Below are positions 37,592 to 45,232 of a stretch of 64,000 nucleotides of DNA, in pieces. The DNA lies in contig NZ_JHXX01000005.1 in assembly GCF_000621605.1 (NCBI RefSeq), forward strand, positions 62,001-126,000, in the 5' to 3' direction. The stretch comes from Butyrivibrio sp. MC2021. GTDB taxonomy: Bacteria > Bacillota > Clostridia > Lachnospirales > Lachnospiraceae. The notes below the pieces were generated by a model. The model was not told where the DNA came from, made no database searches, and saw only the letters and a list, made by a program, of their open reading frames with translations. Position 1 is the stretch's first letter, and every line of letters begins with the position of its first letter. The translations under genes and the position numbers were made by a program.

Positions 37592-38503
37592 TCAGTTGGG
37601 ATCGTTGGATTCGTGGCTTCTGGCCTCGATGAGCTGCTCCATGAGAAGCAGGTGGTCCTCATCCATCACGGGATTGCTCTTGGGCAGGGACTTGCGGTAG
37701 GCGGAGGGGGACATCTTCTTTTCCTGGCGGAAGGCCTTGGAGAAAACAAGAGGATCCGAGTAGCCGCAGGATATGGCGATGGATTCTATGGGGAGCTGGG
37801 TCAGCTGCAGCAGCTCTGTGGCCTTGGCTATTCGATAGCTGGTCAGGTACTGCTGGGGGGAGATCCCCAGGGTTTTTTCAAACAATGTGTAAAGATAACT
37901 TCTGTTGATGCAGACGTAGTTGGCGATGTCCGTGACCTTGATGGGGTTGCAGTAGTTGGAGCGGACAAAGGCCTGGGCCTTGGTTACATAGTAGTTGGCG
38001 CTTCCCTCATCGCTTCTCTGGGAGACGCTGATACCGGAGGCAATAACCGACAGGAACAGGGACAAAAGGCCGTTTCTTCTCAGGGAGTCCTCCACGGAAA
38101 AGGTGTTGTGGTCCATCATGTCCTTCACCAGGTCATAGATGGCGGGGCCGCAGTCGCTCTTAAATACCGGCTGCTGCAGGGACAGACCCAGCTGCGACAC
38201 GATGGCCTCGGCTCTTCTTCCCCCAAAGCCCACCCACACGTAGGTCCAGGGATCCTTCTCATCTGAGACATAGTAGGCCAGCTCATCCGGCACGATAAGA
38301 AAGCCGTAGCCCTTCTGCAGCGGGTAGTTCTTGCCGCCGATGGTGAAGCTTCCCTTGCCGTTCATAACGAAATGTATCATGAAATGGGGCTTTAACGCCG
38401 GGCCGAAACTGTGATTCGCCAAAGTCTGCGAAAGTCCACAGCAATATACGTATAAATCGTCGGATTCCTCCGTCCCAAATAGCAATTTATATGCTTTTTC
38501 CAT
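37592..38503 (-). CDS. AraC-family transcriptional regulator
   Basis: A 303-residue regulator. The ATG at 38503 is chosen because AGAGG lies about 6 bases before it. The N-terminal cupin-like sensor domain (about 1-170; PHFMIHFVMNGKGSFTIGG) is followed by the double helix-turn-helix domain (about 195-290) with DIANYVCINRSYLYTLFEK and IAISCGYSDPLVFSKAFRQ. Such regulators usually sense a sugar and control a nearby glycan gene, but no transporter or hydrolase is adjacent; the closest is the alpha-galactosidase 8 kb away. It is transcribed toward the small membrane protein. Confidence 0.9.
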   Translation of the reverse strand: MEKAYKLLFGTEESDDLYVYCCGLSQTLANHSFGPALKPHFMIHFVMNGKGSFTIGGKNYPLQKGYGFLIVPDELAYYVSDEKDPWTYVWVGFGGRRAEAIVSQLGLSLQQPVFKSDCGPAIYDLVKDMMDHNTFSVEDSLRRNGLLSLFLSVIASGISVSQRSDEGSANYYVTKAQAFVRSNYCNPIKVTDIANYVCINRSYLYTLFEKTLGISPQQYLTSYRIAKATELLQLTQLPIESIAISCGYSDPLVFSKAFRQEKKMSPSAYRKSLPKSNPVMDEDHLLLMEQLIEARSHESNDPN

Positions 38504-38646
38504 TGAATAACCTCTGCTAAACTGATAATCAGTGAAACTAACTCTAATAATATCATATATGTTGAGGAGGGCAAACTCTATGAAATTAGAACGTAGTTCC
38601 ACTGCTTTACACTATACCAACCCATTCAACGCAAAAAGCACCCACC

Positions 38647-38714
38647 CAGAGTCCCTCACTCCTTAAGGGAAACCAAAACCCTAAGCAGTGAGTCAAAACC
38701 CCAAAGGGACTCTG
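38647..38714. repeat. Long hairpin upstream of the structured element
   Basis: CAGAGTCCCT (38647-38656) pairs with AGGGACTCTG (38705-38714). Inside, CTCACT pairs with AGTGAG and TTAAGGG with CCCTAA. No T run follows, so not a normal terminator. Confidence 0.55.
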
Positions 38715-38727
38715 CGTAACTTATAAA

Positions 38728-39103
38728 ATCTCACAATATTTTTACAGCATGTACTTTACTAAAGAACAAATGAAATCTTAGCCCTGACTATTTAAACTGC
38801 ACAGGTTGGTGATAGGTGGTGGGGTTGCCATGTCTCCGTAAAAATGAAATATGTGAGACATTCGAACGACGACCATGATTTAAGAGCACTGCAGACAGGA
38901 AGTCAGGCGAGTGTTCTGAGCAACGTCGAAATGAGCCTGACTTCCTGGATGCAGTGCCTTAAATCAGTGAGTCGGGCGATGCGAACAGATTTTATTTTTG
39001 CGGGGGCAGGGCGAAACTACCGCCATCACCACCCGTCCGGATAAAATTTCTGGGGCCAAGATTGCATTGTTATTTTGCAATGAATGCTGTAAAATTGTGA
39101 GAT
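38728..39103 (+). ncRNA. Putative large structured RNA or leader, or MITE-like element
   Basis: A closing stem joins 38728-38750 (ATCTCACAAT-ATT-TTTACAGCAT) to 39084-39103 (ATGCTGTAAAATTGTGAGAT), complementary except for a three-base bulge. Nested inside: TGGTGAT (38807-38813) with ATCACCA (39025-39031); a small ATGTCTC/GAGACAT hairpin (38830-38861); a very long stem of about 30 pairs, 38876-38908 with 38935-38966, with one bulge, a 2-base mismatch and a 26-base loop; and ATTGCA/TGCAAT (39061-39081). The nesting of several stems inside one closing stem is what a folded RNA of about 376 bases would show, but terminal inverted repeats around a non-coding core are also what a MITE shows. It ends 18 bases before the ribosome site of the xpaC-type gene, so it could be its leader. 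Strand is assumed from that gene. Confidence 0.45.
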
Positions 39104-39131
39104 GTAAAAGTGTTTTATTATGGAGGAAGAC

Positions 39132-40307
39132 GTGGATAAACAGACACAGGACCTGATTGATGCGGGAAATGATATTTTAAAAAGTGTTACCAGCGCCATC
39201 GACAGAAACGATTACAGCACGCTGGCGGCAGACATCAGCAGGACTTTAAAAACAGTTAGCATAGAAAAAAGAACGACCTACGCAAGCCGTAATTACAGGC
39301 AGCCTGCCAGGACAACATATACTACAAGAGGTAATGCTGCACCCCAGGTCAGAAAGGTCACATATCCTTTTTTACAGAAGAGGATCAGTAAGTACAACGG
39401 AGTCGGAGAGATCATCTTTGGCGGATCTGTGGGACTTACCATTGCGCTTCCCATTTTCGCCGGAATGGTGGCATCCAATCTCATTCCCGGCATGATCATC
39501 AGCGGAGGATTACTTGCAGCCTGCGCATTTCTGACTTTCAGAGGCATCGGCAAGCTCAAACTGGCCAAGAAGCTTTATCTCTACGGAAATGTTCTCAAGG
39601 ACGCCGAGTATTTCAAGATCAGCGACCTTGCCAAGGTTACACTTAAGACCGATGAAGAGGTCCTCAAGGACATCAAGGCTCTTATCAAAAAGGGATACGT
39701 TCCCAGAGCCAAGCTTGATTCTTCCGAGACCACCTGCATGATCACAGACAATGCATATCAGATGTACCTCGGAGCCGAGCAGGACAGACTCGCCAGAGAA
39801 AAGAGAGAAGAGAAACAGCAGGAAGTTACAAGAAGCAAGGCTCTTACCAAGGAGCAGTCAATTCTTGCTGAGGGCGAGGACTACGTTAAGTTTGTCAGAG
39901 AGATCAACGACATCATTCCTGACACCGACGAGATGTCCGACAAGCTCTATCGCCTTGAGAATATCATGAACAGGATATTCGCTCAGGTTGAGAAGGATCC
40001 CGACAGCGCAGATGAGCTTCACAAGCTTATGAATTATTATCTCCCCACCACCAGAAAGCTCCTTACAGCTTATGTTGAGCTGGACAAGCAGCCCGATGTG
40101 GGAGAGAACATTGTTAAGACCAAGAAAGAGATCGATTCCGCCATGGATACCATCAATGAGGCCTTCGAGAATCTTCTGGACAGCCTCTTCCAGGATATGG
40201 CATGGGACATCTCTTCAGATATCTCCGTTATGAAGTCCATGATGGCTCAGGACGGACTTACTACAGAGGGACAGGGTGTTGCAGCTCAGATGCAGATGAA
40301 GCCCTGA
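39132..40307 (+). CDS. xpaC: XpaC-like membrane protein (5-bromo-4-chloroindolyl phosphate hydrolysis family)
   Basis: A 391-residue protein. The GTG at 39132 is preferred because GGAGGAA (39122-39128) precedes it; the ATG at 39120 would place that ribosome site inside the gene. After an Arg/Thr-rich N-terminus (to about 80) come two adjacent membrane helices (about 95-140), then a basic linker and a helical C-terminal domain (about 240-375) that looks like a coiled bundle. XpaC proteins are typically encoded directly before TelA, as here, and the pair is linked to resistance to toxic anions or antimicrobials; the named phosphatase activity is historical. It follows the structured element. 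Confidence 0.82.
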   Translation: MDKQTQDLIDAGNDILKSVTSAIDRNDYSTLAADISRTLKTVSIEKRTTYASRNYRQPARTTYTTRGNAAPQVRKVTYPFLQKRISKYNGVGEIIFGGSVGLTIALPIFAGMVASNLIPGMIISGGLLAACAFLTFRGIGKLKLAKKLYLYGNVLKDAEYFKISDLAKVTLKTDEEVLKDIKALIKKGYVPRAKLDSSETTCMITDNAYQMYLGAEQDRLAREKREEKQQEVTRSKALTKEQSILAEGEDYVKFVREINDIIPDTDEMSDKLYRLENIMNRIFAQVEKDPDSADELHKLMNYYLPTTRKLLTAYVELDKQPDVGENIVKTKKEIDSAMDTINEAFENLLDSLFQDMAWDISSDISVMKSMMAQDGLTTEGQGVAAQMQMKP

Positions 40308-40367
40308 TTGAGAGCGTTACATAATAATAGTACATAAAAACATAATATTGTTTTGGAGGAGAATAAG

Positions 40368-41531
40368 ATGGCAGAATTAGAATTTGAATCAGCTCCCGCA
40401 GCACCTTCACTTTCATTCGGTGCGGAAGCACAGGCTCAGGCAGCACCTGAAGCACCTAAGGCTGAGGCCAAGGACAACGGCAATGTAGCCCTTGAGGCAC
40501 AGCTTTCACCTGAAGAACTCAAGCAGGTTGAGGACTTCAGCAAGCAGATCGACATCAACAACAGCACAGGCATCATGAACTACGGTGTCGGCACACAAAA
40601 GAAATTGGCTGACTTCTCAGAGAAGGCCATCGACAACGTTAAGACCAAGGATATGGGCGAAGTTGGCGATATGATCACAGGCCTTGTTACTCAGCTTAAG
40701 AGCTTCGAGATCGACGAGGACGAGAAGGGCATCAAGGCATTGTTCAAGAAGAGTGCCAACAAGATCGAGGCCATGAAGGCTAAATATGCCAAGGTTGAGA
40801 CCAACGTTCAGACCATCAGCAATGAGCTGGAGAGACATCAGGTTACTCTTATGAAGGACGTTGAGCTCCTTGACAGAATGTATGACCTTAACCTCAACTA
40901 CTACAAGGAGCTTTCAATGTACATCCTTGCAGGTAAGAAGAGACTTGAGGAGGAGCGTGCAACTACTCTCGTAGAGCTTCAGAAGAAGGCTGCAGAGTCA
41001 GGACTTCCTGAGGACGCTGAGAAGGCTAAGGACTTCGCAAGCAAGTGCGACAGATTTGAGAAAAAGATCTACGACCTTGAGCTTACAAGAACCATCGCAA
41101 TGCAGACCGGACCACAGATCCGTATGGTACAGTCTTCAGATACAGTAATGGCTGAGAAGATCCAGTCAACCATCGTTAACACCATTCCTCTTTGGAAGAA
41201 CCAGATGGTTATCGCCATCGGTATCGAGCATGCTACACAGGCAGCTCAGGCTGAGAGAGAAGTTAACGACATGACCAACAAGCTCCTTAGAAAGAACGCA
41301 GACGCCCTTAAGGTTGCTACCATCGAGAGCGCTAAGGAAGCTGAGAGAGGCATTGTTGATATCGAGACTCTTAAGCACACCAACGAGACTCTTATCACAA
41401 CCCTTGATGAAGTTCTTAAGATCCAGACAGAAGGCAAGGCTAAGAGACGTGAGGCCGAGGCTGAGCTTGCTCAGATCGAGACACAGCTTCGTGACAAGCT
41501 CCTTGAGACAGCCAAGCTTCAGAACAACTAA
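40368..41531 (+). CDS. telA: Toxic anion resistance protein TelA/KlaA family
   Basis: A 387-residue cytosolic protein, highly helical. The ATG at 40368 follows GGAGGAGAATAA. A low-complexity Ala/Pro/Glu N-terminus (about 1-45) precedes the TelA domain (about 55-385) with long coiled-coil segments (LLDRMYDLNLNYYKELSMYI; IQSTIVNTIPLWKNQM). TelA was named for tellurite resistance; the biochemical role is unknown. It lies 60 bases after xpaC, probably on one transcript, and ends in a strong terminator. Its codon use (ACA, GCT, CTT) suggests high expression. Confidence 0.9.
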   Translation: MAELEFESAPAAPSLSFGAEAQAQAAPEAPKAEAKDNGNVALEAQLSPEELKQVEDFSKQIDINNSTGIMNYGVGTQKKLADFSEKAIDNVKTKDMGEVGDMITGLVTQLKSFEIDEDEKGIKALFKKSANKIEAMKAKYAKVETNVQTISNELERHQVTLMKDVELLDRMYDLNLNYYKELSMYILAGKKRLEEERATTLVELQKKAAESGLPEDAEKAKDFASKCDRFEKKIYDLELTRTIAMQTGPQIRMVQSSDTVMAEKIQSTIVNTIPLWKNQMVIAIGIEHATQAAQAEREVNDMTNKLLRKNADALKVATIESAKEAERGIVDIETLKHTNETLITTLDEVLKIQTEGKAKRREAEAELAQIETQLRDKLLETAKLQNN

Positions 41532-41551
41532 ATCATACATGAGTATATGCG

Positions 41552-41584
41552 GAGAGCCACGCAGAGATGTGTGGCTCTCTTTTT
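41552..41584 (+). terminator. Terminator of xpaC-telA
   Basis: GAGAGCCAC (41552-41560) pairs with GTGGCTCTC (41571-41579), followed by a run of T. Confidence 0.9.
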
Positions 41585-41645
41585 CTATCTAACATTTTGA
41601 CAGCTTTCGGAAACAAAGCGTCATGGTAAAAGGAGCGGAAATATG

Positions 41646-41701
41646 TATTATAATGATATAGGTGCCAAAAGTCATGGAGCAATTCGTATATCATTATAAT
41701 A
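41646..41701. promoter_or_regulatory. Perfect 15-base inverted repeat with TATAAT boxes upstream of galKT
   Basis: TATTATAATGATATA (41646-41660) and its exact reverse complement (41687-41701) flank 26 bases that begin GGTGCCAAAAGTC. The left arm contains TATAAT on the plus strand (41649-41654), and a like box can be read in the right arm. It lies 62 bases before the galK ATG and may be the promoter plus an operator for a dimeric regulator. Confidence 0.5.
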
Positions 41702-41762
41702 GAGAAAAGATGGAATAAAACATAAACAACATATAAAAGGGTATGATTTACAGGAGGTTTTT

Positions 41763-42944
41763 ATGATCGACCAGAAAATGAAGAAGTCAGTGCTGGAGAA
41801 TTTTGAGAAGCAGTTCGGCAAAAAAGAAGGCGTTAAGGCTTATTTTGCACCGGGCAGAGTCAATCTCATCGGTGAGCATACCGATTACAACGGAGGACAC
41901 GTTTTTCCCTGCGCACTGACCATCGGAACCTATGGCGCTGCAGCCAAGAGAGATGACAGAATGATCCAGCTGTTTTCTGTTAACCAGGACAGATTCGGAG
42001 TATACAAGGTTTCTCTGGATGACATTGAGACTCCTTCACCTAAGGCCGGATGGACCAACTATCCCCTGGGCGTGGTTTGGGCTTTTGCAAAAAGAGGAAT
42101 GAAGCTTGATAAGGGCTTTGACATGGTCATCAACGGCAATATCCCCAACGGCTCAGGCCTTTCTTCATCCGCTTCCCTTGAGGTTCTCACAGGCTTTATC
42201 TTAAGAGACCTCTACGGATTTGAGGTAAGCAATCAGGATATCGCTCTTATCGGACAGTATTCCGAGAATAACTACAACGGCTGCAACTGCGGAATCATGG
42301 ACCAGTTTGCTTCCGCCATGGGAAAAGAGAATAATGCTATTTTCCTTGATACAGCAGACCTTTCATTTGAATATGCACCTATTAAGCTTGAGGGAGCCAA
42401 GATCGTTATCGCCAACACCAACAAGAAGCACAAGCTCACAGATTCCCAGTACAACGCAAGACGAAGCATGTGCGAGGCAGCTCTGGCTATCTTTCAGAAG
42501 AGCCTTGATATAAAGGGACTGGGTGACCTCTCCATCGAGGAGTTCGAGGCAAATAAGCACCTTCTCACAGATCCCGATATGCAGAAAAAGGCTAAGCACG
42601 CTGTTTACGAGAACCAGCGCACCATCGAGGCTGTTAAGGCCCTTAAGGAAGGTAACCTTGAGCACTTCGGAGAGCTCATGAGACAGTCCCACGAGTCCCT
42701 TCGTGATGACTATGATGTAACAGGTGTTGAGCTTGATACTTTGGCTGAGGAAGCCTGGAAGATCCCCGGAGTCATCGGTTCAAGAATGACCGGCGGCGGA
42801 TTCGGAGGCTGCACAGTTTCCATCGTCAAGGATGAAGCCATCGAGAACTTCAAGAAAACTGTGGGCGAGAACTATAAAAAGAAGATCGGATATGATGCAA
42901 CCTTCTACACCGTAGAGATCGGCAACGGACCAATGGTGGTGTAA
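41763..42944 (+). CDS. galK: Galactokinase
   Basis: The 393-residue length is normal. GHMP kinase with the galactokinase signature GRVNLIGEHTDYNGG, the ATP loop NIPNGSGLSSSASLEV and the C-terminal GSRMTGGGFGGC. It phosphorylates galactose at C1 in the Leloir pathway. RBS AGGAGG 6 bases before the ATG. galT follows 13 bases later; no epimerase (galE) is in the window. Galactose could come from the alpha-galactosidase at 28.4 kb. Confidence 0.97.
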   Translation: MIDQKMKKSVLENFEKQFGKKEGVKAYFAPGRVNLIGEHTDYNGGHVFPCALTIGTYGAAAKRDDRMIQLFSVNQDRFGVYKVSLDDIETPSPKAGWTNYPLGVVWAFAKRGMKLDKGFDMVINGNIPNGSGLSSSASLEVLTGFILRDLYGFEVSNQDIALIGQYSENNYNGCNCGIMDQFASAMGKENNAIFLDTADLSFEYAPIKLEGAKIVIANTNKKHKLTDSQYNARRSMCEAALAIFQKSLDIKGLGDLSIEEFEANKHLLTDPDMQKKAKHAVYENQRTIEAVKALKEGNLEHFGELMRQSHESLRDDYDVTGVELDTLAEEAWKIPGVIGSRMTGGGFGGCTVSIVKDEAIENFKKTVGENYKKKIGYDATFYTVEIGNGPMVV

Positions 42945-42957
42945 TGAGGTAAATGCC

Positions 42958-44493
42958 ATGAAAATTCAGGAAGCAATTAACAATCTTACAGCCTACGGCC
43001 TTGCCACAGGCTTAATAGAAAAAGAAGATATCATCTACACCCTCAACAGCCTTCTGATCCAGATGGGACTTGATGCTGCTGACTATGAAAAGGCAGATAT
43101 CGTAGCTCTTTCAGAGAAGGTTCCGGCTGCGGGAATCGAGGACGGCACTTTTCTTGAGGAAGTTCTGAAGGTCCTTGACGACTATGCTGCTGAGAGCGGC
43201 CTTATCGAAAATGACAGCGTTGTCTACAGAGACCTTTTTGACACAAAGCTCATGGGCACACTCACAGAGAGACCCAGCGCTGTAATAAGGAAGTTCAACC
43301 AGCTCTACAAGGAGAGCCCTGAGAAGGCAACGGACTTCTATTACAATTTTTCAAAAAATACTGATTATATCAGAAGATATCGTATCTCAAAGGATATGAA
43401 GTGGATCGCGCCCACAGAGTACGGGGATCTGGACATCACCATCAACCTCTCCAAGCCGGAGAAGGACCCCAAAGCCATCGCTGCTGCAAGAAATGCCAAG
43501 CAGTCAGGCTATCCAAAGTGCCAGCTTTGCTGGGAGAACGAGGGCTACTCAGGAAGAGTTGACCATCCCGCCAGGGAAAACCACAGGATCATTCCTGTAA
43601 CCATCCAGGACAGCCCCTGGGGATTTCAGTATTCACCTTATGTTTACTACAACGAGCACTGCATCGTTTTTAACTCAAAGCACATTCCTATGAAAATCGA
43701 GCACGGAACCTTCTGCAAACTCTTTGACTTTGTAAAGCAGTTCCCTCACTACTTCGTGGGCTCCAATGCGGACCTTCCCATTGTTGGAGGTTCTATCCTG
43801 AGCCACGACCACTTCCAGGGCGGACATTACACCTTCGCCATGGCCAAGGCTCCCGTGGAAAAAGAGTTCATCATCAAGGGCTTTGAGGATGTTAAGAGCG
43901 GTATTGTAAAATGGCCTATGTCCGTAATAAGGCTTTCAGCCCCTGACACAGACCGCATAATTGCTCTTGCGGACGTGATCCTTGAAAAGTGGAGAGGCTA
44001 CACCGATGAAGCTGCCTTCATCTTTGCTGAAACCGATGGAACACCTCACAATACCATCACTCCCATCGCCAGAAAACGCGGAGACAACTACGAGCTTGAC
44101 CTGGTGCTGAGGAACAATATCACCACCGAGGAGCATCCTCTTGGGGTATATCATCCCCACGCCGAGCTTCATCATATCAAGAAGGAGAACATCGGCCTTA
44201 TCGAGGTAATGGGTCTTGCAGTACTTCCCGCCAGACTTAAGGGCGAGATGGCAGACCTTAAGGAGGCTATCCTTGCAGGAAAAGACCTTCGCGCCGACGA
44301 AGTCCTTGAGAAGCACGCAGACTGGGTGGATGAATTCAGCAAGAAATATGACAAAATAGATCAGGATAATATCGACGAAATTGTTCAGAACGAGATTGGA
44401 GAAGTATTCATGCATGTCCTTGAGAATGCAGGAGTTTACAAGAGAACTCCCGAGGGACAGGAAGCGTTCATGAGATTTGTGGAAAGTATATAA
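42958..44493 (+). CDS. galT: UDP-glucose-hexose-1-phosphate uridylyltransferase, GalT type 2
   Basis: The 511-residue length fits the longer Firmicutes type of GalT (class II) rather than the 350-residue HIT-type enzyme. Conserved blocks include KCQLCWENEGYSGR (metal-type cysteines), SILSHDHFQGGHYTF with the nucleotidyl-transfer histidines, and HPHAELHHIKKENIGLIEVMG. It exchanges UMP between UDP-glucose and galactose-1-phosphate. Co-transcribed with galK. Its stop codon lies within a small inverted repeat (44492-44520) that also covers the stop of the convergent next gene. Confidence 0.95.
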   Translation: MKIQEAINNLTAYGLATGLIEKEDIIYTLNSLLIQMGLDAADYEKADIVALSEKVPAAGIEDGTFLEEVLKVLDDYAAESGLIENDSVVYRDLFDTKLMGTLTERPSAVIRKFNQLYKESPEKATDFYYNFSKNTDYIRRYRISKDMKWIAPTEYGDLDITINLSKPEKDPKAIAAARNAKQSGYPKCQLCWENEGYSGRVDHPARENHRIIPVTIQDSPWGFQYSPYVYYNEHCIVFNSKHIPMKIEHGTFCKLFDFVKQFPHYFVGSNADLPIVGGSILSHDHFQGGHYTFAMAKAPVEKEFIIKGFEDVKSGIVKWPMSVIRLSAPDTDRIIALADVILEKWRGYTDEAAFIFAETDGTPHNTITPIARKRGDNYELDLVLRNNITTEEHPLGVYHPHAELHHIKKENIGLIEVMGLAVLPARLKGEMADLKEAILAGKDLRADEVLEKHADWVDEFSKKYDKIDQDNIDEIVQNEIGEVFMHVLENAGVYKRTPEGQEAFMRFVESI

Positions 44494-44520
44494 CTGAGAA
44501 CCGTCCCCATTGACTCAGTT
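44492..44520. terminator. Weak convergent hairpin spanning both stop codons
   Basis: AACTGAG (44492-44498) pairs with CTCAGTT (44514-44520) around a 15-base loop containing AACCGTCCCC. It overlaps the stop codons of galT and of the minus-strand gene. No T run, so only a possible terminator. Confidence 0.35.
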
Positions 44521-45169
44521 ACGCTCCGATGTCATCTTCACTTTCGATGCCTTCTGCGGCCAGCATGTTGAGGATCTGGTTGCGGCTCAGGGCGTTAAGA
44601 TTTTTGGCGATGGGAAGCAAGCCTTCAAGCTTGCTTTTTATTGTGGCTTCATTGAAGCCCAGCTTAGTTTTGTACAGATCGATGAGAAGTCTGTAGGTGG
44701 CGGAGATGTCAGTTCTTGTTTTAACTGCGAATTCCAGTACCTGGCAGGCATCCTCGAAGCGGCCCAGGTTGTAGAGGGCTTCGCCCCATTTCTGCAGGGA
44801 AACCACCAGGGCTGTATAGTTCTGGTCGAACTGGGTGAGAGCTGTGATATTGGCAGTGCCGTATTCCAGCTTAAGGTCAGTATTGGAAATTCCGGTGAAA
44901 TTTACAATTTTTTCATCTTTCAGAGCCAGCAGTTCCTCTTCGGCAGATAAAAGGATGCCGTTGTCCTCGGCGGTACCGAAGGGAAGAAGGTCGTAGGGGA
45001 TGTGAATGTACTCCAGGGTGTCGAGACTTTTTTTCCTGACATTATTGGATTCCCGTTCTCTTTCCCAAAAATTTTGTTCCTTTTCTTCGAACTTCCGAGA
45101 GGTCCTTCTCATGCCGATTGCAGAGAATATGCACAGTAGTATGAAACTTGCTAAAATAGGGAATTTCAT
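44519..45169 (-). CDS. Membrane-anchored TPR-like protein of unknown function
   Basis: A 216-residue protein with an N-terminal membrane helix (about 3-20) and a soluble C-terminal helical part (about 105-216) whose paired helices (ALYNLGRFEDACQVLEFAVKT; TYRLLIDLYKTK) look like tetratricopeptide repeats, suggesting protein-protein contacts. RBS AAAGGA before the ATG. It is divergent from the VanW gene, with only 63 bases between the two starts, so they may be co-regulated. The family is not recognised. Confidence 0.75.
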   Translation of the reverse strand: MKFPILASFILLCIFSAIGMRRTSRKFEEKEQNFWERERESNNVRKKSLDTLEYIHIPYDLLPFGTAEDNGILLSAEEELLALKDEKIVNFTGISNTDLKLEYGTANITALTQFDQNYTALVVSLQKWGEALYNLGRFEDACQVLEFAVKTRTDISATYRLLIDLYKTKLGFNEATIKSKLEGLLPIAKNLNALSRNQILNMLAAEGIESEDDIGA

Positions 45170-45232
45170 CTATAATATCCTTTCAGTAAAATCATGGATT
45201 CTCTTTTTACATAATAGCACAGAGGAAGCATT

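Larger units (their letters stand above)
38515..39131. other. 617-base non-coding region between araC-type gene and xpaC
   Basis: No coding signal. It holds, in order, the promoter side of the AraC gene, a hairpin at 38647-38714 with arms CAGAGTCCCT/AGGGACTCTG and inner CTCACT/AGTGAG and TTAAGGG/CCCTAA pairing, and the long nested element at 38728-39103 described separately. Short reading frames crossing it are interrupted and lack ribosome sites. Confidence 0.7.

Noticed and set aside
38844-39044. 66-codon frame inside the structured element
   Set aside because: It is explained by the long inverted repeat; no ribosome site, and the product reads through both arms of the hairpin.
41597-41625. 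TTGACA at 41597 as a galK -35 box
   Set aside because: No acceptable -10 lies 16-18 bases downstream; the TATAAT at 41649 is too far away.
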